Shown: in pieces, positions 32,483-42,187 of the stretch
How the letters are laid out: every line of letters begins with the position of its first letter
Position numbering within the stretch: the first letter of the stretch is position 1
Notes under the pieces: generated by a model
Databases searched by the model: none
The model's input: the letters and a program-made list of their open reading frames with translations, nothing else
What the model was told of the DNA's origin: nothing
Made by a program: the position numbers and the translations under genes
Source: Pseudomonas sp. RIT-PI-S
GTDB lineage: Bacteria; Pseudomonadota; Gammaproteobacteria; Pseudomonadales; Pseudomonadaceae
Direction: 5' to 3'
DNA length: 64,000 nt
NCBI RefSeq assembly: GCF_025642975.1
Contig: NZ_JANZKJ010000002.1
Location: 62,001-126,000 of the forward strand

Positions 32483-33235
32483 ATGACCGAACACCCCATG
32501 ACCCCAGCGCAGTTCGAACAGGCCCTGCGTGCCAAGGGCGCCTTCTACCACATCTACCACCCCTACCATGTGGCGATGTACGAAGGCCGCGCCACCCGCG
32601 AGCAGATCCAGGGCTGGGTGGCGAACCGCTTTTATTATCAGGTGAACATCCCGCTCAAAGACGCGGCCATCCTTGCCAACTGCCCGGACCGCGAAGTGCG
32701 GCGCGAGTGGATACAGCGCTTGCTCGACCACGATGGCGCCCCTGGGGAGGACGGCGGTATCGAGGCCTGGTTGCGGCTGGGCCAGGCGGTAGGGCTGGAT
32801 CCTGACCAACTGCGCTCGCAGGAGTTGGTGTTGCCCGGGGTGCGCTTTGCCGTGGATGCCTACGTGAACTTTGCCCGCCGCGCCAGCTGGCAGGAAGCGG
32901 CCAGCAGCTCGCTGACTGAACTGTTCGCCCCGCAGATTCACCAGTCCCGGCTGGACAGCTGGCCCACCCATTACCCCTGGATCGACCCGGCTGGGTATGA
33001 GTATTTCCGCACCCGCCTGGGCCAAGCCCGCCGCGACGTGGAACATGGCCTGGCGATCACCCTGGCCCATTACACCAGCGTGGAAGGCCAGCAGCGCATG
33101 CTTGAAATCCTGCAGTTCAAGCTCGATATCCTGTGGAGCATGCTCGATGCCATGAGCATGGCCTATGAGCTGAACCGCCCCCCTTATCACAGCGTGACCC
33201 GCGAGCGGGTCTGGCACAAAGGCATTCCTCTATGA
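32483..33235 (+). CDS. pqqC: PqqC, pyrroloquinoline-quinone synthase
   Basis: The protein is 250 aa, the standard length, all-helical. PqqC performs the final cofactor-free ring closure and eight-electron oxidation. Recognisable blocks are [16 protein letters not shown] and Leu-Ala-His-Tyr, the His/Tyr/Arg residues that line the substrate pocket. The ATG at 32483 has GAGAGG 7-12 nt upstream. Its last four bases overlap pqqD (ATGA). Confidence 0.96.
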   Translation: MTEHPMTPAQFEQALRAKGAFYHIYHPYHVAMYEGRATREQIQGWVANRFYYQVNIPLKDAAILANCPDREVRREWIQRLLDHDGAPGEDGGIEAWLRLGQAVGLDPDQLRSQELVLPGVRFAVDAYVNFARRASWQEAASSSLTELFAPQIHQSRLDSWPTHYPWIDPAGYEYFRTRLGQARRDVEHGLAITLAHYTSVEGQQRMLEILQFKLDILWSMLDAMSMAYELNRPPYHSVTRERVWHKGIPL

Positions 33236-33519
33236 ACGTCCCCCCTGCTTTCGATCGTGAGAGGGTGCCTGCCTGGCGCCCCGGCTACCGCTTCCAGTAC
33301 GAACCGGCGCAGAAAGGCCACGTGCTGCTGTACCCCGAAGGCATGATCAAACTCAACGAAAGCGCCGGCGCCATCGGTGCGTTGATCGACGGCCAGCGAA
33401 GTGTGGCGGCGATTATCGACAGCCTGCAGGCGCAATTTCCTGGAATAGCGGAACTGGCCGACGACGTCGAACAGTTCATGGAGGTGGCTCGTGACAAACA
33501 TTGGCTCCAGCTCGCCTGA
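33232..33519 (+). CDS. pqqD: PqqD, PqqA peptide chaperone
   Basis: The protein is 95 aa and carries the RiPP recognition element fold: a winged-helix with [11 protein letters not shown], then two helices. PqqD binds PqqA and presents it to PqqE. Its start overlaps pqqC by 4 nt and its end overlaps pqqE by 29 nt, which fits stoichiometric coupled synthesis with PqqE. Confidence 0.95.
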   Translation: MNVPPAFDRERVPAWRPGYRFQYEPAQKGHVLLYPEGMIKLNESAGAIGALIDGQRSVAAIIDSLQAQFPGIAELADDVEQFMEVARDKHWLQLA

Positions 33520-34663
33520 GCCGAGCGGCAGCGTGGCCGGTGGGGCCGCCATCGGCTTGCCGCTGTGGCTGTTGGCCGAGCTCACCTATCGCTGCCCGCT
33601 GCAATGCCCTTATTGCTCGAACCCCCTGGACTTCGCCGCCCAAGGGCAGGAACTGACCACCGAGGAATGGTTCAGGGTGATGGCCCAGGCGCGGGAAATG
33701 GGCGCCGCCCAACTGGGTTTTTCCGGGGGTGAGCCCTTGGTCCGCCAGGACCTCGCCGAGCTGATCGGCGAAGCCCGCCGCCTGGGCTATTACACCAACC
33801 TGATCACCTCGGGCATCGGCTTGACCGAAGCTCGCCTGGATACCTTCAAGGCAGCCGGGCTGGACCATATCCAGATCAGCTTCCAGGCCAGCGACGAGGA
33901 GGTGAACAACCTGCTCGCCGGCTCGAAGAAAGCCTTCGCCCAGAAGCTAGCGATGGCGCGTGCGGTGAAGGCGCGCGGCTACCCGATGGTGCTTAACTTC
34001 GTCACCCACCGCCACAACATCGACCGCATCGACCGCATCATCGAGCTGTGCCTGGCACTGGAGGCAGACTTCGTCGAGCTCGCCACCTGCCAGTTCTACG
34101 GCTGGGCCCAGCTCAACCGGGTAGGGTTGTTGCCAACCCGCGAGCAATTGCAGCGCGCTGAGCGCATCACCAACGAATACCGCGCGCGGCTAGAAGCCGA
34201 CGGCCACCCGTGCAAGTTGATCTTCGTGACCCCGGACTACTACGAGGAGCGCCCCAAGGCTTGCATGAATGGCTGGGGCAGCCTGTTCCTGACGGTCACC
34301 CCCGACGGCACTGCCCTGCCCTGCCACGGCGCCCGCCAATTGCCGGTGGCCTTCCCCAATGTGCGCGAGCAGTCGCTGGATGATATCTGGTACCGTTCGC
34401 TGGGCTTCAACCGCTTCCGCGGCTATGACTGGATGCCCGAGCCCTGCCGCTCCTGCGATGAAAAAGAGCAGGATTTCGGCGGCTGCCGTTGCCAGGCATT
34501 CATGCTCACCGGCGATGCCAGCAATGCCGACCCGGTCTGCGCCAAGTCGGCCCACCACGGGGTGATCCTCGCCGCACGGGAGGACGCCGAACGCAGCACC
34601 ACCCCCATCGAAGGCCTGACCTACCGAAATGACCGAAACTCAAAACTCATCGCTCGCGGCTGA
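33491..34663 (+). CDS. pqqE: PqqE, radical SAM PqqA Glu-Tyr crosslinking enzyme
   Basis: The protein is 390 aa from a GTG start with GGAGGTGG upstream. The radical SAM site Cys-Pro-Leu-Gln-Cys-Pro-Tyr-Cys is near residues 35-42. The SPASM region near the C-terminus has Cys-His-Gly-Ala-Arg, then Cys-Arg-Ser-Cys and Cys-Arg-Cys for auxiliary Fe-S clusters. With PqqD it forms the carbon-carbon bond between Glu15 and Tyr19 of PqqA. The gene overlaps pqqD by 29 nt and the following peptidase gene by 35 nt. Confidence 0.96.
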   Translation: MTNIGSSSPEPSGSVAGGAAIGLPLWLLAELTYRCPLQCPYCSNPLDFAAQGQELTTEEWFRVMAQAREMGAAQLGFSGGEPLVRQDLAELIGEARRLGYYTNLITSGIGLTEARLDTFKAAGLDHIQISFQASDEEVNNLLAGSKKAFAQKLAMARAVKARGYPMVLNFVTHRHNIDRIDRIIELCLALEADFVELATCQFYGWAQLNRVGLLPTREQLQRAERITNEYRARLEADGHPCKLIFVTPDYYEERPKACMNGWGSLFLTVTPDGTALPCHGARQLPVAFPNVREQSLDDIWYRSLGFNRFRGYDWMPEPCRSCDEKEQDFGGCRCQAFMLTGDASNADPVCAKSAHHGVILAAREDAERSTTPIEGLTYRNDRNSKLIARG

Positions 34664-36476
34664 GCCGCTCAGCGCCCATGACGTGGTCGCGGCAGGCCGC
34701 GACTTTGCCGAGCTTGCCTTGAGCGAGGCGGGGCTGTTCTGGAACGAGTTTCGCCCCAAGGAAGGCACTTGCCGCCTTTATCACTGGCGAGGCCGCAGCG
34801 CCCGGTGCCTGACCCCGGCCAATTTCAGTGTGCGCAGCCGGGTATACGAATACGGCGGCGGGGCGTTCTGCGCCAGCGCCGATGCGGTGTACTTCGTCAA
34901 CGAGACGGACCAACAGATCTACCGCCGGCGCCTCGAAGGCCGCGGCAAGCCTCGGCTGCTCAGCCGCGGCGGTTGCCATTACGGCGGCCTGGCCTGGCAT
35001 CACGGACAGGTGCTGGCGGTGGAAGAAACGCCAGGCACGCCCTACCCCACGCACCGCCTGGTGGCCCTGGACGACACCAGCGGCGAGTTGCGGGTGCTGG
35101 CCGAAGGCGCCGATTTCTACGCCGCTGGCACCCTTAGCCCAGACGGCCAACGCCTGGCGTGGGTCGAATGGGATCGCCCCGAACTGCCCTGGACCCGTAC
35201 CCGCCTGATGTGCGCCGAGCGAGGCGCGGACGGTGCCTGGCAGCCCGCTAACTGTGTCGCCGGCAGCAGCACCCACGAGTCACTGCAACAGCCGCGCTTC
35301 GATGCTCGAGGGCGGCTGTGTTGCCTGAGCGACCGCAATGGCTTCTGGCAGCCCTGGGCTGAATCGGCGCAAGGCTGGGCGCCGTTGCCTTGCCAGCAGG
35401 CCGACCACGCCAGCGCGCCCTGGCAGCTGGGCGCCAGCAGTTGGCAGCCGCTGCCCGATGGCGGCTACGTGGCCAGCTGGTTCGAGGACGGGTTCGGCAT
35501 CCTCGGGGCCGTCGATGATCAAGGCACCCTCAAGCAGTTCACCAGCGACTACACCCGCTTTCGCGGCGTCGCCGCCGACGCTGAACAGGTGTATGCCATC
35601 GCCGCCTCGCCGCTGCTGCCGCCGGCGGTGATCGCCATCGACCGCGCCAGCGGCAAGGTCAAGGTACTTGCGGGTGATCAGGCGTTGCTGCCCATCTCGC
35701 AGATCAGCCAGCCCACGCCGTTCACCTATTCCAGCGGGGATGGCCAGGCCCATGGCTTTTTCTATCCCGCCCAGCCCCTGCACGGCGACCAACAGCAAAA
35801 GCCGCCTTTGCTGGTTTTCGCTCATGGTGGGCCCACGTCTGCCTGTTACCCCGTGCTGGACCCGCGCATTCAGTTCTGGTGCCAGCGTGGCTTTGCCGTG
35901 GCCGACCTTAACTACCGTGGCAGCAGCAGCTATGGCCGGGCGTATCGCATGGCGCTGAAGCACAATTGGGGTGTGATCGACGTAGAGGACGCTGGTAATG
36001 CCCTGACCTGGCTGCGCGAGCAAGGCTGGGTCGATGACCGCCGCGCGTTTATCCGCGGCAGCAGCGCCGGGGGCTACACCACCCTGTGCGCGCTGGCGTT
36101 CCTGGACCTGTTCAGCGGTGGTGCCAGCCTGTACGGCGTCAGCGACCCGGCCACCCTGGCGCGGGAAACGCACAAATTCGAGGCCGACTACCTGGACTGG
36201 CTGATCGGCGACCCGGAGCGCGATGCCCAGCGCTACGCGGCCCGCACACCGTTGCTACACGCCGAGCAGATCACTGCACCGGTGATTTTCTTCCAGGGTG
36301 AGCTGGATACCGTAGTGGTGCCTGAACAAACCGCCAGCATGGTGGCGTCGCTGGAGGCCAACGGTGTTCCGGTGCAGGTGTACTACTACCCCGGCGAACG
36401 CCATGGTTTCCGCCAGGCGCAAAACCTGGCACATGCGCTGGAGCACGAGTGGCTGTTTTACCAGGGGCTGCTGTGA
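34629..36476 (+). CDS. Prolyl-oligopeptidase-family (S9) peptidase at the end of the pqq operon
   Basis: The protein is 615 aa. An N-terminal beta-propeller (~1-350) and a C-terminal alpha/beta hydrolase show Gly-Ser-Ser-Ala-Gly-Gly (Ser about 479), Asp in Gly-Glu-Leu-Asp-Thr (about 559) and His in Glu-Arg-His-Gly-Phe (about 592). There is no signal peptide, so it is cytoplasmic. Equivalent genes follow pqqE in other pseudomonads, where they are sometimes named pqqH or pqqM. A role in trimming PqqA fragments is plausible, but a general peptidase role is not excluded. The 35-nt overlap with pqqE ties it to the operon. Confidence 0.88.
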   Translation: MTETQNSSLAAEPLSAHDVVAAGRDFAELALSEAGLFWNEFRPKEGTCRLYHWRGRSARCLTPANFSVRSRVYEYGGGAFCASADAVYFVNETDQQIYRRRLEGRGKPRLLSRGGCHYGGLAWHHGQVLAVEETPGTPYPTHRLVALDDTSGELRVLAEGADFYAAGTLSPDGQRLAWVEWDRPELPWTRTRLMCAERGADGAWQPANCVAGSSTHESLQQPRFDARGRLCCLSDRNGFWQPWAESAQGWAPLPCQQADHASAPWQLGASSWQPLPDGGYVASWFEDGFGILGAVDDQGTLKQFTSDYTRFRGVAADAEQVYAIAASPLLPPAVIAIDRASGKVKVLAGDQALLPISQISQPTPFTYSSGDGQAHGFFYPAQPLHGDQQQKPPLLVFAHGGPTSACYPVLDPRIQFWCQRGFAVADLNYRGSSSYGRAYRMALKHNWGVIDVEDAGNALTWLREQGWVDDRRAFIRGSSAGGYTTLCALAFLDLFSGGASLYGVSDPATLARETHKFEADYLDWLIGDPERDAQRYAARTPLLHAEQITAPVIFFQGELDTVVVPEQTASMVASLEANGVPVQVYYYPGERHGFRQAQNLAHALEHEWLFYQGLL

Positions 36477-36479
36477 GGG

Positions 36480-36638
36480 TTATCGCTTGGCGATGATGTA
36501 GACGGCATGCACGATGCCCGGGATATAGCCACACAGGGTCAGCAGGATATTGAGCCAGAACGCGCCGCCGAAACCGACTTGGAGGAACACACCGAGTGGC
36601 GGCAGGAGGATGGCGAAGATAATGCGAATCAGGTCCAT
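36480..36638 (-). CDS. YqaE/Pmp3-family small membrane protein
   Basis: The protein is 52 aa with two hydrophobic helices joined by a short loop. The family pattern is Leu-Leu-Pro-Pro-Leu-Gly-Val-Phe near the start, then Asn-Ile-Leu-Leu-Thr-Leu-Cys-Gly-Tyr-Ile-Pro-Gly. Such proteolipids sit in the inner membrane and are often stress-induced. The start at 36638 is supported by AAGGA just upstream; a 22-codon longer frame is not. It converges on the S9 peptidase with a 3-bp gap. Confidence 0.9.
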   Translation of the reverse strand: MDLIRIIFAILLPPLGVFLQVGFGGAFWLNILLTLCGYIPGIVHAVYIIAKR

Positions 36639-36796
36639 GGGTAGTTCCTTTATAAGGTGTACCCCAAAGACCGTTCTATTGCGGCTTCGGTTCAGCGTGG
36701 GCAACCGGGCCTGCCCGCTCAGTATTCACAGCTGAGCTTGTGCGCGAGCGCAGCCAAGGCTGCCGGGGCCGGGTAAATGCTGAAGCCGAAAACAAG

Positions 36797-36818
36797 AAAC
36801 CCCGCCTAGGCGGGGTTT
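36797..36818 (-). terminator. Perfect GC-rich palindrome, terminator for minus-strand transcripts
   Basis: AAACCCCGCC and GGCGGGGTTT form a perfect 10-bp stem with a TA centre. The minus-strand side is followed by a T-rich run (CTTGTTTT), so it should end transcripts arriving from the acyl-CoA dehydrogenase gene. Confidence 0.75.
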
Positions 36819-36981
36819 GCAGACTTGTTTCCCTGACATCCTTATCATCCCGCCAACCTTGGCAGTGATCCCTACGTGTCCCTTTTCTGTTCGGCGCTTC
36901 CTGCGCTACGTCCATGTGCACAAGATACCGAACCGGCCGGGGGGCGCCAATCAGCTATCGGCACCGCTGCGTGTACGCCTA

Positions 36982-37000
36982 GGCTTACACGCTGTAAGCC
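36982..37000 (-). terminator. Hairpin immediately after the acyl-CoA dehydrogenase stop
   Basis: GGCTTACA (36982-36989) and TGTAAGCC (36993-37000) form a perfect 8-bp stem with a 3-nt loop, 2 bp past the minus-strand stop codon. Without a U-tract it may protect the mRNA 3' end rather than terminate. Confidence 0.4.
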
Positions 37001-37002
37001 GT

Positions 37003-38775
37003 TTAGAACTGCTCGGCGTCTAGAAGGTAAAGCGATTCACTACCGGCCTTGACCGAGGCTGCCAGGGAGTGGATGCGTGGCAGCAACCGGGCAAAATAGA
37101 AGCGCGCGGTGCCCAGCTTGCTGGCGTAGAAGTCCTCGCCCTCGCCCGCCTGGGCAGCCTTGGCCATCCGTGCCCACATGTAGGCGTAAGCGGTATAGCC
37201 GAAGGCCTGGAGGTACTCCACCGAGGCGGCGCCGATTTCCTGCGGGTTGGCCGCGGCGCGGTCGAGCACCCAGGCGGTCAGTGCGTCGAGGGTATCCAAC
37301 GCGGCGGTCAGCGGGCCGGTGAACTCGCTCAGATCGCTGGCCGAATTGGCAAAGGCGCGGATTTCATCGGAGAACGACTGGTAGAACTTGCCACCGCTGC
37401 CCACTACCTTGCGCCCCATCAGGTCCAGCGCCTGAATGCCGTTGGTGCCTTCGTAGATCTGGGTAATGCGCACATCGCGCACCAACTGCTCCTGGCCCCA
37501 CTCACGAATGTAGCCATGGCCACCGAACACTTGCTGGCCGTGCACGGTCGTTTCCAGGCCGGCATCGGTCAGGAACGCTTTGGCCACCGGTGTGAGCAGC
37601 GCTACCAGGTTCTCGGCCTGGGTGCGCTGAGCAGCGTCCTCGGCGTATTTGGCCACGTCCAGCTGCAAGGCCACGTAGGTAGAGAAGGCGCGGCCGCCTT
37701 CGTTCATGGCCTTCATGGTCAGCAGCATGCGGCGCACGTCAGGGTGAACGATGATCGGGTCCGCGACCTTGTCCTTGGCCTGGGCGCCGATGGGTGCGCG
37801 GCTCTGCAAGCGCTCACGGGCGTATTCCACCGCGTTCTGGTAGGAGCGCTCGCCCGAGGCCAGGCCCTGGATGCCAACACCCAGGCGCTCGTAGTTCATC
37901 ATGGTAAACATGGCCGCCAGGCCCTTGTTCTCCTCGCCTACCAGGTAGCCGATGGCGTCGTCGAAGTTCATGACGCAGGTGGCGGACGCCTGTATGCCCA
38001 TCTTGTGTTCGATGGACCCGCAGGTCACGGTGTTGCGCTCGCCCAGGCTGCCGTCTTGGTTGACCAGGAACTTGGGCACCAAAAACAGCGAAATCCCCTT
38101 GGGGCCGGGTGGCGCATCGGGCAGCTTGGCCAGCACCAGGTGGATGATGTTCTCGGTGAGATCGTGCTCACCGCCGGTGATGAAGATCTTGGTGCCGCTG
38201 ACCCGATAGCTGCCATCGGCCTGTGGCAAGGCACGGGTGCGGATGATGCCCAGGTCCGTGCCGGCGTGAGGTTCGGTCAGGCACATGGAACCTGCCCACA
38301 CGCCGGCGTACATGTTCGGCAGGTATTGCTGCTTGAGCGCTTCGCTGGCGTGGGCACTGATCGACAGACAGGCGCCGGACGTCAACATCGGGTACAGGCC
38401 GAAGGCCAGGCTCGAGGAGTTGACCATCTCCTCTACCTGAGCGGAAATCGCTTTGGGCATGCCCATGCCACCGAACAGCGGATCCCCGCCTACGCCCACC
38501 CAGCCGCCTTCGGCGTAAGTCTTGTAGGCTTCTACGAAGCCCTTGGGCGTGGTCACCACGGTGTCGGCGTAGTGGCAGCCTTCTTCATCGGCGGCGCGGC
38601 TGAGCGGAGCGATGGCGGTGCTGGTCAGCTTGCCGGCTTCTTCAAGCACTGCCATGGCGGTTTCGGCGTCCACCACTTCGGCCAGGGCTGGAAGGCTGGC
38701 CCACAGGGCAGGCGCGTCGAACACTTCTTCGAGGACGAAACGCATGTCGCGCAGGGGGGCTTTGTACTCGGCCAT
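37003..38775 (-). CDS. Acyl-CoA dehydrogenase, large C-terminally extended subfamily (copy 1)
   Basis: The protein is 590 aa, longer than the usual ~380 because of a C-terminal extension seen in DmdC-like and FadE5-like dehydrogenases. FAD-binding blocks are Met-Cys-Leu-Thr-Glu-Pro-His-Ala-Gly-Thr-Asp and Gly-Thr-Lys-Ile-Phe-Ile-Thr-Gly-Gly-Glu-His-Asp. The catalytic glutamate is in Ile-Tyr-Glu-Gly-Thr-Asn-Gly-Ile-Gln. It introduces the alpha-beta double bond in an acyl-CoA thioester, passing electrons to ETF. Chain-length preference is not readable. The ATG at 38775 has GAGG 6 nt upstream and gives the same N-terminal block as the paralogue at 42188-43993. Confidence 0.9.
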   Translation of the reverse strand: MAEYKAPLRDMRFVLEEVFDAPALWASLPALAEVVDAETAMAVLEEAGKLTSTAIAPLSRAADEEGCHYADTVVTTPKGFVEAYKTYAEGGWVGVGGDPLFGGMGMPKAISAQVEEMVNSSSLAFGLYPMLTSGACLSISAHASEALKQQYLPNMYAGVWAGSMCLTEPHAGTDLGIIRTRALPQADGSYRVSGTKIFITGGEHDLTENIIHLVLAKLPDAPPGPKGISLFLVPKFLVNQDGSLGERNTVTCGSIEHKMGIQASATCVMNFDDAIGYLVGEENKGLAAMFTMMNYERLGVGIQGLASGERSYQNAVEYARERLQSRAPIGAQAKDKVADPIIVHPDVRRMLLTMKAMNEGGRAFSTYVALQLDVAKYAEDAAQRTQAENLVALLTPVAKAFLTDAGLETTVHGQQVFGGHGYIREWGQEQLVRDVRITQIYEGTNGIQALDLMGRKVVGSGGKFYQSFSDEIRAFANSASDLSEFTGPLTAALDTLDALTAWVLDRAAANPQEIGAASVEYLQAFGYTAYAYMWARMAKAAQAGEGEDFYASKLGTARFYFARLLPRIHSLAASVKAGSESLYLLDAEQF

Positions 38776-38872
38776 GGGAACCTCACAGAACACGAAATGG
38801 GGATCGCGCCAGTGTAGCCCAACAACAAATCAGACACGTAGCGTCATGGCGTGACTGCGAATAAATAAATAG

Positions 38873-40159
38873 TCACGCCGCTTCGCGTGTGCGAACGGCC
38901 CCTCGGCGATTCTGGCCGTGGGCGATCACGCAGTTCCGGCCCGCGCCCTTGGCGGCGTATAGCGCCTGGTCCGCCGCCTTGAGCACTTCTTCGGGCGTAC
39001 GGTGCTCGAGTTGCCGCTCAGCGACGCCGATGCTCACGGTCACCGAAACCTGCGACGCCGCGCCGGCACCCCGCCGCTGCCGGCCTTGCTGGTCGTCCAC
39101 CGGGCGGTCGGGGTCGCGCAGGTGGATGATATAGGCCGCGATCAGCTCGCGGATTTCCTCAAGGTAAGGTTGGCACTGTTCGAGAGTCTTGCCGGCGAAT
39201 ACCAGGGCGAACTCTTCACCACCATAGCGATAGGCACGCCCGCCACCGCCCACCTTGCCCAGCTTGCTCGCTACCAAGCGCAGCACCTGGTCACCCACAT
39301 CGTGGCCGTGGGTGTCGTTGAAGCGCTTGAAGTGGTCCACGTCAGTCATGGCGATCACGTAGTTCCTACCCAGCCGCTGTAACCGTTCGTTGAGTGCCCG
39401 CCGGCCTGGCAAGCCCGTCAGTTCATCGCGGAACGCCATCTGATACGCCTCATGGGCGACCGCCGCGGCGATCATCAGCATGACCTGGCTGCACATGATG
39501 TTGAGGGTGAAGGGCAGGATGAAGGTCTTGGGCAGCATCCAGAACAGGCCGGCCAGCCCCACCAGCTGCGCGGCATGCAGCGGTCGGGGGCTGCGTATGT
39601 ATTGCACCCCGAGCAGGGCGAACACCAGGAAGAACACGGGGTACGCCAGTTGAGCGAGGCTCATCCAGTCCCCGTGCAAGGCTGGCCAGCGGATTTCCGC
39701 CAGCCAGTTGAGCACTGCCTGGGGAAAGCTCTGCTCCAAACCGATCGCTACGCCGCCGACGGCCATCAGAACCGCGAAGCGCGCGACCATGTCCTGCAAC
39801 AGGTGCGTGCGCTCCTGCCACGCGCCGAACAGGCCATAAAGCATGGGCAACAGCAGGCAACAGAGGTGGAAGGTCACAGCCGCGTCTTCGCGTAGCTTCC
39901 CGTTGTCCCGGTAATAATCGGTTTGGGTATCCAGCAAAAAATACGCGATGTACACGGTCACCATCAGAAATAGCTCGCGCTGCCGCCGGTACACCGCGCA
40001 ATAGGCGCCGCCAAGCAGCAGCACCAAGGTCGGCAGCACATTGAACAATGAGGTGAAGAACACGCTGAGGTCGCGGACATACGCGGCACCCAACCCCGCC
40101 AGCAACAGCAGGGCAGATGGCAAAAAATGGCTGTAACGGTAAGCGGATGAACGCGGCAA
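38873..40159 (-). CDS. Membrane-bound diguanylate cyclase (GGDEF)
   Basis: The protein is 428 aa. About six or seven hydrophobic segments (residues ~12-235) form a sensor-like membrane domain, followed by a GGDEF domain with Arg-Tyr-Gly-Gly-Glu-Glu-Phe at 311-317. The active-site motif is intact, so it should make c-di-GMP from GTP. The inhibitory RxxD site expected five residues before the motif is replaced by four glycines (304-307), so product feedback is probably lost. A ~20-residue insertion rich in Arg/Gln/Gly sits after the motif. Translation appears to start at TTG (40159), with GGAG about 8 nt upstream. It lies between the two acyl-CoA dehydrogenases. Confidence 0.88.
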   Translation of the reverse strand: MPRSSAYRYSHFLPSALLLLAGLGAAYVRDLSVFFTSLFNVLPTLVLLLGGAYCAVYRRQRELFLMVTVYIAYFLLDTQTDYYRDNGKLREDAAVTFHLCCLLLPMLYGLFGAWQERTHLLQDMVARFAVLMAVGGVAIGLEQSFPQAVLNWLAEIRWPALHGDWMSLAQLAYPVFFLVFALLGVQYIRSPRPLHAAQLVGLAGLFWMLPKTFILPFTLNIMCSQVMLMIAAAVAHEAYQMAFRDELTGLPGRRALNERLQRLGRNYVIAMTDVDHFKRFNDTHGHDVGDQVLRLVASKLGKVGGGGRAYRYGGEEFALVFAGKTLEQCQPYLEEIRELIAAYIIHLRDPDRPVDDQQGRQRRGAGAASQVSVTVSIGVAERQLEHRTPEEVLKAADQALYAAKGAGRNCVIAHGQNRRGAVRTREAA

Positions 40160-40350
40160 AGGGACTGGCTCCGGCCCAGCATTGAAGGTGTGGCATTGTG
40201 CCTTTATTTGTATCGGCCTTGCCCCGCAAAGAATGAGGCACGCATCAAAGCTCGGAAGAAAACTTTAGCAGCCGGGGCGGGGCACGAAGCGCAACTGGTC
40301 GGGAAGGGCACAATAGCGCTGCACGGGAGAGCACCTACGCAGGTAGACCG

Positions 40351-41136
40351 CTACCAGCTTTGGTCCAGATGAATGTGAAAGCCCGACTCCCCTGCTGCCA
40401 ATTCGGGCCGCAAGGTCAGCTCAGGAATTACATAGGCCCCGGCATTCTGTTTGCGGAAGGGAATGCTTGGGGTCGTCCACAGGTCGTCCAGCCGTTTGCC
40501 CAGCGCCGCGCAGGCTTGTTCGAATTCAGCCTCGCCGACCTTGCTGGTACGGTAAATCACGTGCGGTGGCACTACGTCGAAGCCGGGGTAGAAGAGTATG
40601 CCGTGCTGAATCGGGAAAAGAATGTCGTCGATGGGGCCGTTTATCCCGCGCGGCGCATAGTGCGGCGCCCAGCCTCCGGTGGTCACCACCAGCATGGCAC
40701 GCTTGCCCGCCAACGTGCCCTCGCCGTAGCGATCGCCCCAATGGGTGTCCGAATGTTCGCCCACCCCATAGGCGAAGCCGTAGGCATATACGCGCTCTAC
40801 CCAGCCCTTGAGGATGGCTGGCATCGAGAACCACCACAGCGGAAACTGGAAAATCACCGCGTCGGCCCAGCGTAGTTTTTCCTGCTCGCGGGTGATGTCC
40901 GCGCTCTGCGTTCCGTTTTCGAGGGCTTGCCTGGAGCTCACCGACGCCTCGAAGCGCACGCCTGCCGGCCATGCGAGGTTATCCCCGGGGGCCAGCACAG
41001 GGTTCCACTGCATGGCGTATAGGTCGGAGACTTCAACGTTGTGACCCGCCTGTTCCAGGCGGTGCACGGCATATTCTCTAAGCGCGCCGTTCAAGGAGCG
41101 CGGCTCGGGGTGGGCATAGACAAGAAGTACGTTCAT
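40351..41136 (-). CDS. Flavodoxin-fold NAD(P)H:quinone oxidoreductase
   Basis: The protein is 261 aa. It starts Val-Leu-Leu-Val-Tyr-Ala-His-Pro-Glu-Pro-Arg-Ser-Leu-Asn, the phosphate-binding segment of NQO1/MdaB-type flavoproteins. Later it has Phe-Gln-Phe-Pro-Leu-Trp-Trp-Phe-Ser-Met-Pro and Thr-Thr-Gly-Gly-Trp for flavin contacts. It would reduce quinones or related electrophiles by two electrons in the cytoplasm. The start at 41136 has GGAG about 7 nt upstream; an ATG four codons earlier is less likely. It is divergent from a LysR regulator 83 bp away, the usual arrangement for a regulator and its target. Confidence 0.85.
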   Translation of the reverse strand: MNVLLVYAHPEPRSLNGALREYAVHRLEQAGHNVEVSDLYAMQWNPVLAPGDNLAWPAGVRFEASVSSRQALENGTQSADITREQEKLRWADAVIFQFPLWWFSMPAILKGWVERVYAYGFAYGVGEHSDTHWGDRYGEGTLAGKRAMLVVTTGGWAPHYAPRGINGPIDDILFPIQHGILFYPGFDVVPPHVIYRTSKVGEAEFEQACAALGKRLDDLWTTPSIPFRKQNAGAYVIPELTLRPELAAGESGFHIHLDQSW

Positions 41137-41188
41137 TTGCGGCTCCATCGGTTGATGGCCGCACGATAGAGGCGTCGCAGGTATAGTA

Positions 41189-41204
41189 GAAATGAATTTC
41201 TCAT
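41189..41204. promoter_or_regulatory. Candidate LysR operator
   Basis: Overlapping dyads GAAATGAATTTC (41189-41200) and ATGA-N5-TCAT (41192-41204) lie centrally in the 83-bp divergent gap between the quinone reductase and lysR genes. They resemble the A/T-rich interrupted dyads bound by LysR proteins. Confidence 0.4.
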
Positions 41205-41219
41205 ATCTCTGGTATTTCG

Positions 41220-42116
41220 ATGGACAATCCCTTAAGGCGCCTGGACCTGAACCTGCTGGTCACGCTGAATGCTCTGCTGGTCGAGCATAACGTCACCCGC
41301 GCAGCCGAGCGTCTGCACCTTTCGCAGCCCACGGTAAGCGTGCAGCTCGCCCGCTTGCGGGACTTTTTCAATGACCCGCTGCTGCTGCCGGGCCCTAGAG
41401 GCATGCGGCCAACGGCACGAGCGGACGAATTGCGCGCACCGCTGCGCCAGGCATTGGCAGCGCTTGAGCAGGCCGTGTTGCCGTCCAGCCCATTCGACCC
41501 ATCGCTGGCGCAACAGACCTGGCGCATCGCGGCCTTCGACTACAGCGAGTTTACGGTCCTGCTGCCGGCGTTGGCCGGGCTGCGCCGGCTTGCACCCGCC
41601 ACGCGCCTGTCGGTTGTGCAAGCGGCGCCTTCGCAGGTGGCACGCAAGGCTGAACAGGGCGATATCGACCTGGCGTTTCTTACCGAGGCCGAGGCACCAC
41701 CGGAGCTGCGGCGCCGCGCATTATTCAGGGAGCATTACGTGTTGGCCAGCCGGGTGGGGCATCCTGGCCTGACCCGCCGCCCGACCCTGGAACAATTCTG
41801 CCAACTGGACTATGTGATCGCGTCCCCAGACGGCGGCGGTTTTCACGGGGTGACCGATATCGCCCTCGCTGAGTTAGGCATGGCCCGGCGGGTGGCATTG
41901 TCGGTGCCGCACTTTCTGTTCCTTGGCGCGGTGCTGGCCAGTACCGACTTGGTAGCGATGATGCCGTCGAGGCTGGTGGCAGGCAACGATGCCTTGCAGG
42001 TGGCGGAGCCCCCCATCGAAGTGCCGGGGTTCGAGATGGTCATGCTTTGGCCGGAGCGGGTTCACCGCGATCCGGCGCACCAGTGGTTGCGGGAGCAGAT
42101 CGCGAGCGCGGTTTAA
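41220..42116 (+). CDS. LysR-family transcriptional regulator
   Basis: The protein is 298 aa. The N-terminal winged helix-turn-helix is clear: Leu-Asp-Leu-Asn-Leu-Leu-Val-Thr-Leu, then Asn-Val-Thr-Arg-Ala-Ala-Glu-Arg-Leu-His-Leu-Ser-Gln-Pro-Thr-Val-Ser. It belongs to the NodD/LinR-like branch, judging by Phe-Asn-Asp-Pro-Leu-Leu-Leu. The C-terminal effector domain follows from about residue 95. By position it probably controls the divergent quinone reductase; the effector is unknown. It converges on the second acyl-CoA dehydrogenase gene with a shared terminator. Confidence 0.9.
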   Translation: MDNPLRRLDLNLLVTLNALLVEHNVTRAAERLHLSQPTVSVQLARLRDFFNDPLLLPGPRGMRPTARADELRAPLRQALAALEQAVLPSSPFDPSLAQQTWRIAAFDYSEFTVLLPALAGLRRLAPATRLSVVQAAPSQVARKAEQGDIDLAFLTEAEAPPELRRRALFREHYVLASRVGHPGLTRRPTLEQFCQLDYVIASPDGGGFHGVTDIALAELGMARRVALSVPHFLFLGAVLASTDLVAMMPSRLVAGNDALQVAEPPIEVPGFEMVMLWPERVHRDPAHQWLREQIASAV

Positions 42117-42133
42117 CCCCGACCTTACAAGCA

Positions 42134-42165
42134 AAAAACCGCTACCCGTGAGGGCAGCGGTTTTT
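42134..42165. terminator. Bidirectional Rho-independent terminator
   Basis: AAAAACCGCT (42134-42143) and AGCGGTTTTT (42156-42165) form a 10-bp stem, with a further CCC/GGG pairing inside the loop. U-tracts are present on both strands. It serves the convergent lysR and acyl-CoA dehydrogenase genes. Confidence 0.88.
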
Positions 42166-42187
42166 GTGTACCGGAACGCTTGGCGAA

